Below are positions 50,446 to 60,712 of a stretch of DNA of 64,000 bases, in pieces. The DNA is from SIG299 sp964544055. Its GTDB lineage: Bacteria > Bacillota > Clostridia > Lachnospirales > Lachnospiraceae. The notes beneath the pieces are model-generated. The model was not told where the DNA came from. It made no database searches and saw only the letters and a program-made list of their open reading frames with translations. The stretch's first letter is position 1. Each line of letters starts with the position of its first letter. The translations under genes and the position numbers were made by a program. The DNA lies in assembly GCA_964544055.1 (NCBI GenBank), contig CAZJAA010000006.1:1-64000 (forward strand). The letters run 5' to 3'.

Positions 50446-51080
50446 ATATTGTTGTTTTAGTTAGTGGAGGCGGCACAAACCTTCAGGCGATTATGGACAA
50501 AATTGCGGATGGTACCGTAACCAATACAAAGATTGCAGCGGTTATCAGCAACAATGTGAATGCTTTTGCACTGGAGCGTGCAAAAACTGCCCAAATTCCC
50601 GCCGAGTGCATTTCTCCGAAGCAGTTTGAAACAAGAGAAGCCTTTAATGAAGCACTGCTTGCCGGTGTAAAAAAATATCATCCGGATTTAGTGGTTCTTG
50701 CTGGCTTCCTGGTGATTATTCCTCCGGCACTGATTGCCGAGTACCGGAACCGTTTAATCAATATTCATCCATCTTTAATTCCGTCGTTTTGCGGAACCGG
50801 CTATTACGGACTTAAGGTACATGAGGCAGTGCTTGCCCGTGGAAACAAAGTAACCGGAGCTACGGTACATTTTGTGGATGAAGGAACGGACACCGGTCCG
50901 ATTTTACTTCAGAAAGCGGTTTGCGTGAAGCAGGGGGATACTCCTGAAACTTTGCAGAAGCGTGTCATGGTGGAAGCGGAATGGAAAATTCTTCCCGAAG
51001 CCATTGATGCAATTGCAAACGGAAGGGTAGTTATGGAAGATAACAAAGCATGGATTACAGAAAAACATATGGCACAATAA
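50439..51080 (+). CDS. purN: Phosphoribosylglycinamide formyltransferase
   Basis: The 213-residue GART enzyme transfers a formyl group from 10-formyl-THF to GAR. It has the N-terminal VLVSGGGTNLQAIMD loop, the catalytic Asn and His in NIHPSLIPSF, and the Asp in VDEGTDTGPI. It starts inside purM. Length and motifs are normal. Confidence 0.97.
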   Translation: MLNIVVLVSGGGTNLQAIMDKIADGTVTNTKIAAVISNNVNAFALERAKTAQIPAECISPKQFETREAFNEALLAGVKKYHPDLVVLAGFLVIIPPALIAEYRNRLINIHPSLIPSFCGTGYYGLKVHEAVLARGNKVTGATVHFVDEGTDTGPILLQKAVCVKQGDTPETLQKRVMVEAEWKILPEAIDAIANGRVVMEDNKAWITEKHMAQ

Positions 51081-51158
51081 ACCTTGCAGGAACAAGATAG
51101 CAATGAACAGGAACAGTATGAGGACAGGGAACGGAAAGGTTCCGGAATGGAGAATTGC

Positions 51159-52430
51159 ATGAAAGTATTCGTAGTTGGAAGCGGCGGCAGAGAGCATGCG
51201 ATCTGCTGGAAAATAGCGCAGAGCAAAAAGGTAGACAAAATTTACTGTGCACCGGGCAACGCCGGCATTGCAGAATATGCCGAGTGTGTAAATATCGGTG
51301 CTATGGAGCTGGAAAAACTGGCTGATTTTGCAGAAGAAAAGGAAATTGATTTAACGGTTGTCGGAATGGATGACCCGTTGGTTGCCGGAATTGTAGATGT
51401 GTTTGAAGCAAGAGGTCTGCGCATTTTTGGACCAAGAAAAAACGCTGCTATTTTAGAGGGTTCCAAGGCGTTTTCCAAGGACTTAATGAAAAAATACCAT
51501 ATTCCGACCGCAGCGTATGAAGTGTTTCATTCGCCGGAAGCAGCACTTGCATATCTGGAAACAGCAAAGTTTCCGATTGTTTTGAAGGCAGATGGTCTTG
51601 CACTTGGCAAGGGTGTTTTAATTTGCAACACACTGGAGGAAGCAAAAGCAGGTGTAAAATCCTTAATGACAGACCGACAGTTTGGTTCTGCCGGGGATTG
51701 CATTGTCATTGAAGAGTTTATGACCGGACGGGAAGTTTCGGTGTTGTCTTTTGTAGATGGAAAAACAATTCGCATTATGACAAGTGCTCAGGATCATAAG
51801 CGTGCAAAAGACGGAGACCAGGGTCTGAATACCGGTGGCATGGGAACTTTTTCTCCAAGTCCTTTTTATACGAAGGAAGTGGACGAGTTCTGCAAAAAGT
51901 ATATTTATCAGGCAACGGTGGATGCTATGGCTGCAGAAGGCAGGGAATTTAAAGGCATCATTTTCTTCGGACTGATGCTGACTCCGGACGGCCCTCGCGT
52001 ATTAGAGTATAATGCCCGCTTTGGTGATCCGGAAACTCAGGTAGTGCTTCCTCGTATGAACAACGATATTGTGGAAGTGTTTGAAGCCTGCGTGGATGGT
52101 ACATTAGACCAGATTGAGCTGCAGTTTGCCGACAATGCGGCAGTCTGCGTGGTACTAGCCTCTGACGGTTATCCGGAAAAATACGAAAAGGGATTTGAAA
52201 TTACCGGTTTTGACAACTTTAAACAAAAGGATGGTTACTATGTATTCCATGCCGGAACTAAGTTCAGTGATGGAAAAATTGTAACAAATGGCGGACGTGT
52301 TCTTGGGGTTACGGCACTTGGCAGTGATTTAAAAGAAGCAAGGAAAAATGCGTATGCCGCTACGGAGTGGATTTCTTTTGCCAATAAATACAAGAGAAAT
52401 GATATTGGCAAGGCGATTGATGAGGCATAG
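51159..52430 (+). CDS. purD: Phosphoribosylamine-glycine ligase
   Basis: The 423-residue ATP-grasp enzyme joins phosphoribosylamine and glycine to form GAR. It has VVGSGGREHAICW at the start, KADGLALGKGVLI in the ATP-grasp domain, the DHKRAKDGDQGLNTGGMGT signature and EYNARFGDPETQ. The ATG at 51159 follows the GGAATGGAG ribosome site; the frame open to 51084 is not needed. It completes the purM-purN-purD operon. Confidence 0.97.
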   Translation: MKVFVVGSGGREHAICWKIAQSKKVDKIYCAPGNAGIAEYAECVNIGAMELEKLADFAEEKEIDLTVVGMDDPLVAGIVDVFEARGLRIFGPRKNAAILEGSKAFSKDLMKKYHIPTAAYEVFHSPEAALAYLETAKFPIVLKADGLALGKGVLICNTLEEAKAGVKSLMTDRQFGSAGDCIVIEEFMTGREVSVLSFVDGKTIRIMTSAQDHKRAKDGDQGLNTGGMGTFSPSPFYTKEVDEFCKKYIYQATVDAMAAEGREFKGIIFFGLMLTPDGPRVLEYNARFGDPETQVVLPRMNNDIVEVFEACVDGTLDQIELQFADNAAVCVVLASDGYPEKYEKGFEITGFDNFKQKDGYYVFHAGTKFSDGKIVTNGGRVLGVTALGSDLKEARKNAYAATEWISFANKYKRNDIGKAIDEA

Positions 52431-52784
52431 GAAGTCTGTTCAAAAACCATATGAAATTAGGAATCGATGGCTTTCCAGATGTCGGATAAAAGCTCCGACA
52501 TCTGGAAAGCTTTTTTCTTGTTATTACAAGAACATGCTAATGCTGGATAAAATTTCCACGGGATTTTGCGGAAAACACAAAATTTGTACAAAAAAATGCC
52601 ACATCTCTGCCATAACTCTTTCTTATTATTGCATTATGTGATATACTGCATATAAGGGTGAAATTTACCCCTGATACAACGTGGCGAAAATTTTAAGCTT
52701 TTTTCCTGAAAGAAATCGAAGCTTGCTTAAAATGCTTGCCGTCAAATTAGAAAAAGAGCGCCTCTGTGGCAGAATTGAGGAACA
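52431..52784 (+). other. Intergenic region before the SH3b/glucosaminidase gene
   Basis: It contains the purD terminator (52471-52517), a promoter-like TTGCAT (about 52628) with TATAAG 16 bp later, and a hairpin ATTTTAAGC/GCTTAAAAT at about 52689-52735 in the leader. I see no gene. Confidence 0.5.
52471..52517 (+). terminator. Terminator of the purMND operon
   Basis: CTTTCCAGATGTCGGA pairs perfectly with TCCGACATCTGGAAAG, followed by CTTTTTTC. Confidence 0.92.
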
Positions 52785-55700
52785 ATGAAAAGAGAAAACA
52801 ATCATTCAAAAAAATACATCATAATGTTTATTGGCGTACTTTTATTTGTACTGTTTATTGGATTTGGGTTTCAGACCAACGCAAGTGCTGCGGTATCGGG
52901 TACTGTAACGGCAAGCACGTTGTTTGTGCGAACAGGTCCGTCTACAGAATATCCGAAAACAGAAGTAAACGGAAAAACCGTCTTTCTTTCCAGGGGAGAC
53001 AGCGTGGCAATTTCTTATGGCAATAATGGATGGTATTATGTTACTGCCAGCTTTGAAGGAACCAAGGTTAATGGTTATGTCAGTGCTGCACATATTTTAA
53101 CGACCAGCACAGTACCAACGGCTGCACCAAGCAAAACACCAACTCCTTCCCCTACAAGAAAACCAACGAATACGCCGACACCAACGAAAGCTGCAAATGC
53201 CGTAGTTACCAGCGGATTTCCAAGAAAAGGAACAGTGACGGCAGGCACATTAAATGTCCGTAACAATGCAGGCACGATTGGAACATCAATTATTGATAAG
53301 CTGTACAGAAATACTGTAGTTGAAATTCAGGCAGCAAAAAAAATTGACAGTGTTTACTGGTATCAGATTTCCTATGTTCAGAATAACGAAACAAAAACAG
53401 GTTATGTCAGCAGCCAGTACATTGAACCGGCTTCGGCACCAACAGCAACACTGGCACCAACAGCAACACCAGTGCCAACAAAAGCACCTTCCGGGGGCAC
53501 CTCATCCGCAGGTGTATTAACGGAGGGCTTTCCCAGAACAGGAACCATTAATGCGGCAGGATTAAATGTCCGAACAGACGCCGGAACGGAAAATGCGGTC
53601 GTGACTACCGTAAAATCCGGTGAGGCTGTTGTAGTCGAAAATGTAAAACAGGATTCCGAGGGAACCTACTGGTACAAGATTTCTTTTTATCAGGATGGTA
53701 CCTCAAAAACGGGATATGTCAGCAGTAAATATGTGACGGTAGCTGCTCCGTCGGCAACACCGACTCCGACAGCAACCCCAACACCTGCCATTGCTTCCAC
53801 AGAAGAAGTAGTAGCAGGAAGCTTCCCACGTACCGGAACTGTTATTGCAAGCAGTTTAAATGTCCGAAAAGGAGCAGGAACCTCCTATGAGGCGGTAGCC
53901 TCTGTGACAAAAGCAACAAAGGTAACTGTCCTTTCTGCAAAAAAAGCATCCAAAGGGGAGTACTGGTATCAGATTTCCTTTACAAGAGGTGGTGTCAAGC
54001 AGACTGGTTATGTACACAGCAAATATGTTGAAGTGGATGCATTATTGCCAACAGAAGTACCAACTCCAACTCCAACGCCAACGCCAACTCCGGCGCCATT
54101 GGTAAGCGTTACCCCAACCCCAATGCCAACAGAAAAGCCGATATCAGCTGAGGATGTTGTCAGCAGGGAAGAACTTGAAAATGAGGTTATTTTCTTTTAT
54201 TATACAGCCTTGATTCAGTCGGGAAACGCTGTTCTTCGTCAGAATATGTCGGAAGAAGCAGATGTGCTTATGACACTTACGGAAAACACACCGGTTGTTG
54301 TAATTAGTCAGGGCATGGATGAAAATACAATATGGTATGGCGTGGCGGTAAAGAAAAACAACGAAGCAGTCTGTGGTTATCTGACCAGTGCGGAAGTCAG
54401 ATTGGAAGTTTCGGAAGAAGCTTCGGCTGCCGCACAGATAGTAGAAGATAAGGTAAAAGTAAGAAACACTGCTTCTTCCAGCGGAAGTTATATAAGAACA
54501 TCCGAAGGAAAGATTTTAAACCTGGAACTTGGTGATGTAGTCTGGATTCGAGGAGAAGTTACGGAGAGTAACACGAAGTGGTTTGAAATTGTTCTGGAAA
54601 AATCCGGAATTATTTACGAGGGATATGTTCAGGAAGGACCGGTTTACTTACAGGAAACTATTGGTACTCCACCTGCAACTCCAACAGTAACCCCAACGCC
54701 GACGGCGACTCCAACAGTAACTCCAACGCCGACACCAAAGGAGACTCCCAGGCCGGTAGAATCCCCGGTAGCCACATCAACACCGAAGCCTTCTCCAACT
54801 TCAAAGCCTTATTCTACAATGTATCGTGTGGAGGATGGTGATTATCCAGTAGGAGAACCTGGAAAGGCAACAGGCTACGGCTGTACAAAAAATGAATTTA
54901 ACCGTATTCTGACTCTGTATAAAACACCTGTTATGCCATTTGAACTGGTAAAGGACGAAAACAATCGTTTTATAGATTTATATGGGGAGGAAGAACTGAT
55001 TTTATATGAAAAGTACATCGACAGCAGCAATAATATTTACCGGCACGTCGGCGTTCTTTACAATGGGGAAATGTACTATGGCTATATTGAAAATGCATGG
55101 ATAACCCAGTTCCCATCAAACTATGCTCCGGGCTCTTATAACGGAGAACTGTATCCATCCGGTGATGTTATGTATGAAGGAGTGGATTTTGAAGATTACC
55201 TGGATCAGCAGGGCTTTCCGGAAAGCTATAAATCCCTGCTTCGTGAGCTTCATGAAGCGTATCCGAACTGGGTATTTGAAGCATACCATACCGGACTTGA
55301 TTGGGAAACCGTGATTGCGGAAGAAAGCATCGCAGGAAAAAATCTGTTGTCGAACAGCAACAGTATTGAATGGAAATCATTAGAAACTGGTGCGTATGAC
55401 TGGAGTACAGACAAGTTTATTGTATATGATGGCTCCACCTGGGTAACGGCATCCAAAGAAGCCATTGCTTACTACATGGATCCGCGTAACTTCCTGAATG
55501 CAACCAACATTTTTATGTTTGAAGTACTTCGCTATGCTTCCTCATATCAGGATGAAGCCGGTGTAGAAAGTATTTTAAGCAATACACCGTTCCAATACCA
55601 GTATTACACCTACACAGACGAATACGGAAATACCAGTACTTTAAGCTACGCACAGACGTTTATTGCAGCGGCAGAGTATTCCGGCGTCAGTCCGTATCAT

Positions 55701-56477
55701 CTGGCAGCGCGTGTAAAGCAGGAGGTTGTGACAAGTGCCACAACAGCAAGCAACAGTGTGTCCGGTACAGTAGCGGGCTATGAAAATCTGTACAATTTCT
55801 ATAATATTGGTGCCTACCATTCTACCGTAGCGGGTGGTGCTATTATTAATGGCTTGAAATATGCCAAAAATGGTGCGAGCAACAGTGATGAATTAAATGA
55901 CGCATCGCTGATTCCATGGACAAATCCGTACAATGCTATTGTAGGTGGAGCATACATCCTTGGAACAAATTATATTAATCGAGGCCAGGATACCATATAT
56001 CTTCAGAAATTTAATGTAACGGAAAATTCCACATACTATCATCAGTATATGGCAAATGTAGTGGCTCCGTATTCCGAATCGAGAAAAACAGCCAGTGCGT
56101 ATACCAACATGGAAAGCCTGCCAATCGTATTTTCCATTCCGGTTTATACCAATATGCCGGAAGAGCCTGCGGCAGAACCGGAAAAAGCATTAAATCCAAA
56201 CAACTGGTTAAAGAGTCTTGAGGTTTATGATGCCAATGGAAACAGCCTGCAATTGACACCTACATTTAATCTGAAGACAGATCAGGTATACTATTTGGTA
56301 GTGGATGCTGAATCCGAGCTTCTTCAGATAGAGGCTCAGGCAGTCAGCAGCAAAACAACGGTAATGAATACAGGATTCCATGGATTAGCTTACGGCTCCA
56401 ACACCATTATGATAACGACCATGGCAGAAAACGGTGACATCAGGGATTATGTCATTATTGTTGTCAGACAGGAATAA
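52785..56477 (+). CDS. Large secreted SH3b-repeat protein with a glucosaminidase-type domain
   Basis: The 1230-residue protein has an N-terminal signal/anchor helix (12-34). Four clear SH3b (SH3_3) domains lie at about 38-105, 145-215, 250-320 and 345-415 (each with LNVR or LFVR and GYVSS-type motifs), and two more diverged ones at about 475-545 and 553-625. Thr/Pro-rich spacers separate them. The C-terminal part (about 830-1120) is of the LytG/glucosaminidase type: NWVFEAYHTGLDWETVIAEE, MDPRNFLNATNIFMFE, HLAARVKQEV, where the Glu is the likely catalytic acid. The last about 80 residues form a cadherin-like beta-sandwich. It likely cleaves glycan strands at the cell surface, and is followed 22 bp later by a partner surface protein. 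Confidence 0.87.
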   Translation: MKRENNHSKKYIIMFIGVLLFVLFIGFGFQTNASAAVSGTVTASTLFVRTGPSTEYPKTEVNGKTVFLSRGDSVAISYGNNGWYYVTASFEGTKVNGYVSAAHILTTSTVPTAAPSKTPTPSPTRKPTNTPTPTKAANAVVTSGFPRKGTVTAGTLNVRNNAGTIGTSIIDKLYRNTVVEIQAAKKIDSVYWYQISYVQNNETKTGYVSSQYIEPASAPTATLAPTATPVPTKAPSGGTSSAGVLTEGFPRTGTINAAGLNVRTDAGTENAVVTTVKSGEAVVVENVKQDSEGTYWYKISFYQDGTSKTGYVSSKYVTVAAPSATPTPTATPTPAIASTEEVVAGSFPRTGTVIASSLNVRKGAGTSYEAVASVTKATKVTVLSAKKASKGEYWYQISFTRGGVKQTGYVHSKYVEVDALLPTEVPTPTPTPTPTPAPLVSVTPTPMPTEKPISAEDVVSREELENEVIFFYYTALIQSGNAVLRQNMSEEADVLMTLTENTPVVVISQGMDENTIWYGVAVKKNNEAVCGYLTSAEVRLEVSEEASAAAQIVEDKVKVRNTASSSGSYIRTSEGKILNLELGDVVWIRGEVTESNTKWFEIVLEKSGIIYEGYVQEGPVYLQETIGTPPATPTVTPTPTATPTVTPTPTPKETPRPVESPVATSTPKPSPTSKPYSTMYRVEDGDYPVGEPGKATGYGCTKNEFNRILTLYKTPVMPFELVKDENNRFIDLYGEEELILYEKYIDSSNNIYRHVGVLYNGEMYYGYIENAWITQFPSNYAPGSYNGELYPSGDVMYEGVDFEDYLDQQGFPESYKSLLRELHEAYPNWVFEAYHTGLDWETVIAEESIAGKNLLSNSNSIEWKSLETGAYDWSTDKFIVYDGSTWVTASKEAIAYYMDPRNFLNATNIFMFEVLRYASSYQDEAGVESILSNTPFQYQYYTYTDEYGNTSTLSYAQTFIAAAEYSGVSPYHLAARVKQEVVTSATTASNSVSGTVAGYENLYNFYNIGAYHSTVAGGAIINGLKYAKNGASNSDELNDASLIPWTNPYNAIVGGAYILGTNYINRGQDTIYLQKFNVTENSTYYHQYMANVVAPYSESRKTASAYTNMESLPIVFSIPVYTNMPEEPAAEPEKALNPNNWLKSLEVYDANGNSLQLTPTFNLKTDQVYYLVVDAESELLQIEAQAVSSKTTVMNTGFHGLAYGSNTIMITTMAENGDIRDYVIIVVRQE

Positions 56478-56499
56478 ATATTGGAAGGAAGCTTCTTTC

Positions 56500-57768
56500 A
56501 TGAAAAACAAACAGCGTGGAATATGGAACAAGGCAGTGGTTGGAGTTATCGGTTTACTTTTGTTGCTTGCTGTTGTTCCTGCACGGACTGCCCATGCGGC
56601 CAGTGCAACAATAACCCTATCTTCCGAAACAGAGGAAATTCATGCCGGAGATATTGTAGAAGTAAAACTGACGATTCGTGCAGATGCCACAATTGGCGAT
56701 TTTGAGGCTTTTTTGAGCTATGATGACACCATATTTGAGTTCTATTCGGCAACCTCCTGTATTACAGGAGGTGCCGGCTTCTTAAAAATATCAGATATTG
56801 GTGCTTCGCCGTCTGCCCAGGACAGAACCTATCATATTTTTTTTAGAGCATTAACTCAGGGGGAATGCGAACTGGCACTGTATGACCGGCCAATCGTGTA
56901 TGGTTATACAGATGGAGCGGAAATGTCGGTAAATGGAATGAGCAAACTATTTACGGTATTACCTTCCATTACGGCATCCGGTAACAGCTCTCTTGCTGCA
57001 CTGCATCTGGTTGACAATCAACCGCAGACGGTGAGTCTCTCCCCTGCTTTTTCACCGGAAATCGTCAGCTATTACAGCACAGTTGCCTATGAATCGGATA
57101 TGATTATTGTCAGTGCAATAGCGGAAGATTCGGCAGCGTGCGTGGAAGTGTCCGGTGGAAAGAATCTGGCTGTTGGAAACAATGAAGTGGCAGTAACCGT
57201 AACAGCAGAGAATGGTTCACGGACGGTATATACCATTTATGTGTATCGTTCCGAATGGAAACAGAAAGAAGAAAATGAAAATCCGAAAGCAGAAACCGGA
57301 CAGGAACCGGTGATTTCACTGACACCGGGGATTTCGTTTCAGCAGGAAGAAGCAGTGTTTGTAACGGAGTATCACACCTATACGGTATGTGATAAGCCGG
57401 ATAGCTTTACACTTCCGGATCATTATATACAGACAACGCTTTTAATTGATGAAATTCAGGTACCGGCATATACAAAGCAGGGGGAAGCAAGGTCTGAATT
57501 TCTTTTACTGGTGTTAAAAAACGATGCCGGAGAAGTAAACTGGTATCGATATGATCGGCTGGAGCAGACGTTGCAGCGGGTTAACGAAGATGAGTATATT
57601 GTGACGCAGGTTGTGGAAAGTAACGATAACAGCCTGAAAGAAGCAATTCACGAATACCAGATGCATCAGTCCATGTTGACCTTTGCAGTAGCGTTGCTGT
57701 GTGGCATCTGTTTGGTGCTACTAATGGTAATTTTGGTATTATGTATACGACGCAGGAATCGAGGATAG
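56500..57768 (+). CDS. Membrane-anchored protein with cohesin-like and cadherin-like domains
   Basis: The 422-residue protein has a signal peptide (about 1-34, ending HAAS) and a cohesin-type domain at about 36-160 (EEIHAGDIVEVKLTIRADAT, GDFEAFLSYDDTIFEFYSA). A cadherin-like beta-sandwich lies at about 165-250 (LAALHLVDN...TVYTIYVYRS), followed by an extended segment and a C-terminal transmembrane helix (about 393-415) with a basic tail (RRRNRG). Cohesin-like domains outside cellulosomes often mediate surface adhesion. The ATG at 56500 follows GGAAGGA. It is probably cotranscribed with the glucosaminidase gene. Confidence 0.8.
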   Translation: MKNKQRGIWNKAVVGVIGLLLLLAVVPARTAHAASATITLSSETEEIHAGDIVEVKLTIRADATIGDFEAFLSYDDTIFEFYSATSCITGGAGFLKISDIGASPSAQDRTYHIFFRALTQGECELALYDRPIVYGYTDGAEMSVNGMSKLFTVLPSITASGNSSLAALHLVDNQPQTVSLSPAFSPEIVSYYSTVAYESDMIIVSAIAEDSAACVEVSGGKNLAVGNNEVAVTVTAENGSRTVYTIYVYRSEWKQKEENENPKAETGQEPVISLTPGISFQQEEAVFVTEYHTYTVCDKPDSFTLPDHYIQTTLLIDEIQVPAYTKQGEARSEFLLLVLKNDAGEVNWYRYDRLEQTLQRVNEDEYIVTQVVESNDNSLKEAIHEYQMHQSMLTFAVALLCGICLVLLMVILVLCIRRRNRG

Positions 57769-57775
57769 ACAGAAA

Positions 57776-60241
57776 ATGAAAGAGAAGTTTACACTGAATG
57801 CACAAAAAGTGTTGGCAGTGGCATATAAATTATCAGAACAGATGGGTCAAGGGTATATTGGTACAGAGCATCTTCTAATTGCGCTGACAGAGTGTGATGG
57901 TGTGGCAAAGGATATTTTGTTACAAAACGGTGTGGAACCGGAAAAACTTTTAGAGCTTGCAAAACAGCTGATTGTGCTTGGAGGTTCCGAAGAGCCGGAT
58001 GGAAAAGACAGTTTTTCGCCGATGGCGAGAAAAGTGCTGCAAAACAGTGAACAGGAAGCACAAAACAGCAGTGAGCATCTGGTGGGAACAGAGCATATTC
58101 TGATAGCACTTATTAAAGAAAGTACCTGTCTTGCAGTACGTTTGTTAAATACATTGGAAATCAGTATACAAAGAATTTTTGTAGACGTGGTGCTGGCAAT
58201 GGGCGGCGATATGGCCTTTGCAAAGGCAGAATTTGCCATGAGCAGGGGAAAAGGAAACAGAAAATCTTCTGTTCCGACTTTGGAACAGTACAGCAGAGAC
58301 TTAACCCTGTGTGCGGAAGAGCATAAGTTAGATCCGGTGGTTGGACGTGAAAAAGAAATGGAACGTCTGATTCAGATTTTGTGCCGACGGACAAAAAATA
58401 ATCCGTGCCTGATTGGTGAACCGGGGGTAGGAAAAACGGCTGTGGTAGAAGGACTGGCACTTCTTCTGGCAAATGATGAGGTGCCGGAGTTAATGAAAGG
58501 AAAGAAAATTCTGTCGCTGGATTTATCCGCCATGGTGGCTGGTTCAAAATACCGCGGCGAATTTGAAGAACGAATTAAGCGTGTTATCGCAGAGGTCATC
58601 TCTGCAGGAAATATAATTTTATTTATCGATGAGCTGCATACCCTGATTGGTGCCGGCGGTGCAGAGGGTGCCATGGACGCCTCCAATATTTTAAAACCTG
58701 CACTGGCACGAGGCGAACTACAGGTAATCGGAGCTACCACCAGAGAAGAATACCGGAAATACGTGGAAAAAGATGCGGCGTTGGAACGGCGGTTTCAACC
58801 GGTAACGGTGGAAGAACCAACCGAAGAAGAAGCCGTAGAAATACTGCGCGGACTGCGTGCAAATTATGAGAGTCACCATGCCATAGAAATTTCGGACGAA
58901 GCAATGAAAGCGGCGGTGTCTTTAACGAGCCGCTATGTGAATGACCGTTTTTTGCCGGATAAGGCAATTGATGCCATGGATGAAGCGGCATCACGGTTGC
59001 ATTTAAAGTCCTTTACCATTTCCAATAAAGATAAAGAACTGGAAAAAGAAATTGCAAGATTAGATGTAGAAAAAGAAGAAGCATTGCTGGAAGGCAGGAT
59101 TGACCATGCAGGTGAATTGGCTTCGGAACAGAAAAAGCTGACAAAGAAGCTGGAACGCAAAAAGAAAAAGCAGGCAGAGCAGATGGAAAAAGAACATCTG
59201 GTGCTGACGGAAGAGCAAATTGCACAGGTGGTGTCCTCATGGACCGGTATTCCGTTAGCACGGCTTCAGGAAGCAGAGAGTGAACGTCTGCTGAAACTGC
59301 CGGAAGTATTAAAAAAACGCGTCGTAGGTCAGGACGATGCGGTAATTTCTATTGTAAAAGCCATTCGCCGAGCACGTGTCGGCTTAAAAGATCCGAATCG
59401 TCCAATTGGATCGTTCCTGTTTTTAGGACCAACAGGTGTAGGAAAAACGGAATTGTCCAAGGCACTAGCCGAGGCAATGTTTGGTGACGAAAATGCAATG
59501 ATTCGCGTCGATATGTCGGAATATATGGAAAAGCACAGTGTGTCCAAAATGATTGGCTCGCCGCCAGGCTATGTAGGACACGAAGAAGGCGGTCAACTGT
59601 CGGAGCAGGTACGTCGCAAACCATATTCTGTAATTTTGTTTGATGAACTGGAAAAAGCACATCCGGATGTATTTAATATTCTGCTGCAGGTACTGGAAGA
59701 CGGACATATTACCGACTCCCAGGGACGCAAGGTCAGTTTTAAAAACACCATTATTATCATGACTTCCAACGCAGGAGCCGGTGTTATTATGCAGCCAAAG
59801 CACCTGGGTTTCACAGGAAAACCGGATGAACAGGCCGATTATGAGAAAATGCAGAGCAACGTCATGGAAGAAGTAAAAAGAGCTTTTAAACCGGAATTTT
59901 TAAATCGTATAGATGAAACCATAGTATTCCATTCCCTGACGAAGGATATACTTCGCCAGATTGCCGGCTTACAGCTGGATATGATTGTAAAACGCTGCAA
60001 AGAGCAGTTGAATATCAAGCTGAATTTACAGGAATCCGTTACAGGCTTTATTGTGGAAAAAGGTTTTGATGATAAATACGGTGCAAGACCAATCCGGCGT
60101 GCTGTGCAGACTCACATTGAGGATATGCTGGCAGAAGAAGTGATTAAAGGCACCATAAAGCAGGGAGATACGGTTACGTTGTCCGTTAAGGACGAGAAAC
60201 CGGTTATCCGAGTGAGAAAAGCAAAAGAAAAGGAGAATTAA
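57776..60241 (+). CDS. clpC: ClpC-type AAA+ unfoldase
   Basis: The 821-residue Hsp100 ATPase has two N-terminal Clp_N repeats (about 1-145) and AAA-1 with Walker A GEPGVGKTAVVEG. A coiled middle domain of Glu/Lys-rich helices lies at about 415-480. AAA-2 follows, with Walker A GPTGVGKTELSKA and the GSPPGYVGHEEGGQLSE motif. It feeds proteins to ClpP or acts as a disaggregase. The CtsR-McsA-McsB genes often linked to clpC are not here. GAGG precedes the ATG, 7 bp after the previous stop. Confidence 0.95.
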   Translation: MKEKFTLNAQKVLAVAYKLSEQMGQGYIGTEHLLIALTECDGVAKDILLQNGVEPEKLLELAKQLIVLGGSEEPDGKDSFSPMARKVLQNSEQEAQNSSEHLVGTEHILIALIKESTCLAVRLLNTLEISIQRIFVDVVLAMGGDMAFAKAEFAMSRGKGNRKSSVPTLEQYSRDLTLCAEEHKLDPVVGREKEMERLIQILCRRTKNNPCLIGEPGVGKTAVVEGLALLLANDEVPELMKGKKILSLDLSAMVAGSKYRGEFEERIKRVIAEVISAGNIILFIDELHTLIGAGGAEGAMDASNILKPALARGELQVIGATTREEYRKYVEKDAALERRFQPVTVEEPTEEEAVEILRGLRANYESHHAIEISDEAMKAAVSLTSRYVNDRFLPDKAIDAMDEAASRLHLKSFTISNKDKELEKEIARLDVEKEEALLEGRIDHAGELASEQKKLTKKLERKKKKQAEQMEKEHLVLTEEQIAQVVSSWTGIPLARLQEAESERLLKLPEVLKKRVVGQDDAVISIVKAIRRARVGLKDPNRPIGSFLFLGPTGVGKTELSKALAEAMFGDENAMIRVDMSEYMEKHSVSKMIGSPPGYVGHEEGGQLSEQVRRKPYSVILFDELEKAHPDVFNILLQVLEDGHITDSQGRKVSFKNTIIIMTSNAGAGVIMQPKHLGFTGKPDEQADYEKMQSNVMEEVKRAFKPEFLNRIDETIVFHSLTKDILRQIAGLQLDMIVKRCKEQLNIKLNLQESVTGFIVEKGFDDKYGARPIRRAVQTHIEDMLAEEVIKGTIKQGDTVTLSVKDEKPVIRVRKAKEKEN

Positions 60242-60242
60242 T

Positions 60243-60647
60243 ATGGCAGATTTAATTTATGTAGAAGTAGATGAAGGTCTTGGATTTGGTGATTATACCT
60301 TGACAGAAAAGTCCAAGGTATCTGATTTCCCATATCAGGGAGATTTATATAAGGTAAAGACCTTTGCAGAAATTACAAAGCTGGAGAAAAACGGTTCTTT
60401 TGTTTATGAATCTGTTCCGGGTACAAAGGTTGACAATTTCAAGGCGGAGGAGCGTACCATATCCTTTCTGGTAGAAGGAAATGACCATACCCAGATTACC
60501 CTTGATTTAGAAGAAGAAAAGGAATACCGTGTGCTGGTAGATGACATCAATCTTGGCAACATGGAAACGAACATTGGCGGCAAGCTTGTTATTAGTGTGG
60601 ATTTGACAACCGGACAGCCACAGAAGGTTGTTGTGGAACGCATTTAA
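60243..60647 (+). CDS. Conserved protein of unknown function between clpC and radA
   Basis: The 134-residue protein has no signal peptide. It is beta-rich, with the start MADLIYVEVDEGLGFGDYTL and later EITKLEKNGSFVYESVPGT. Similar Lachnospiraceae proteins are sometimes named endosialidase in automatic annotation, but no sialidase motif is visible, so I do not adopt that name. AAGGAG precedes the ATG, and it begins 1 bp after clpC. A role in the same stress operon is possible. Confidence 0.75.
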   Translation: MADLIYVEVDEGLGFGDYTLTEKSKVSDFPYQGDLYKVKTFAEITKLEKNGSFVYESVPGTKVDNFKAEERTISFLVEGNDHTQITLDLEEEKEYRVLVDDINLGNMETNIGGKLVISVDLTTGQPQKVVVERI

Positions 60648-60712
60648 TGCGGAAATCCGGTCTGGCACAGTCCGCTCTGGCAAAATTAGCAGGATAAAAG
60701 GAAATTCGGAAA

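Noticed and set aside
58161..58740. Antisense frames within clpC
   Set aside because: They are shadows of a well-supported gene with no start signals.
60243..60647. Naming the clpC-radA spacer gene an endosialidase
   Set aside because: The protein is 134 aa and lacks any sialidase motif. The name seems to spread by automatic annotation.
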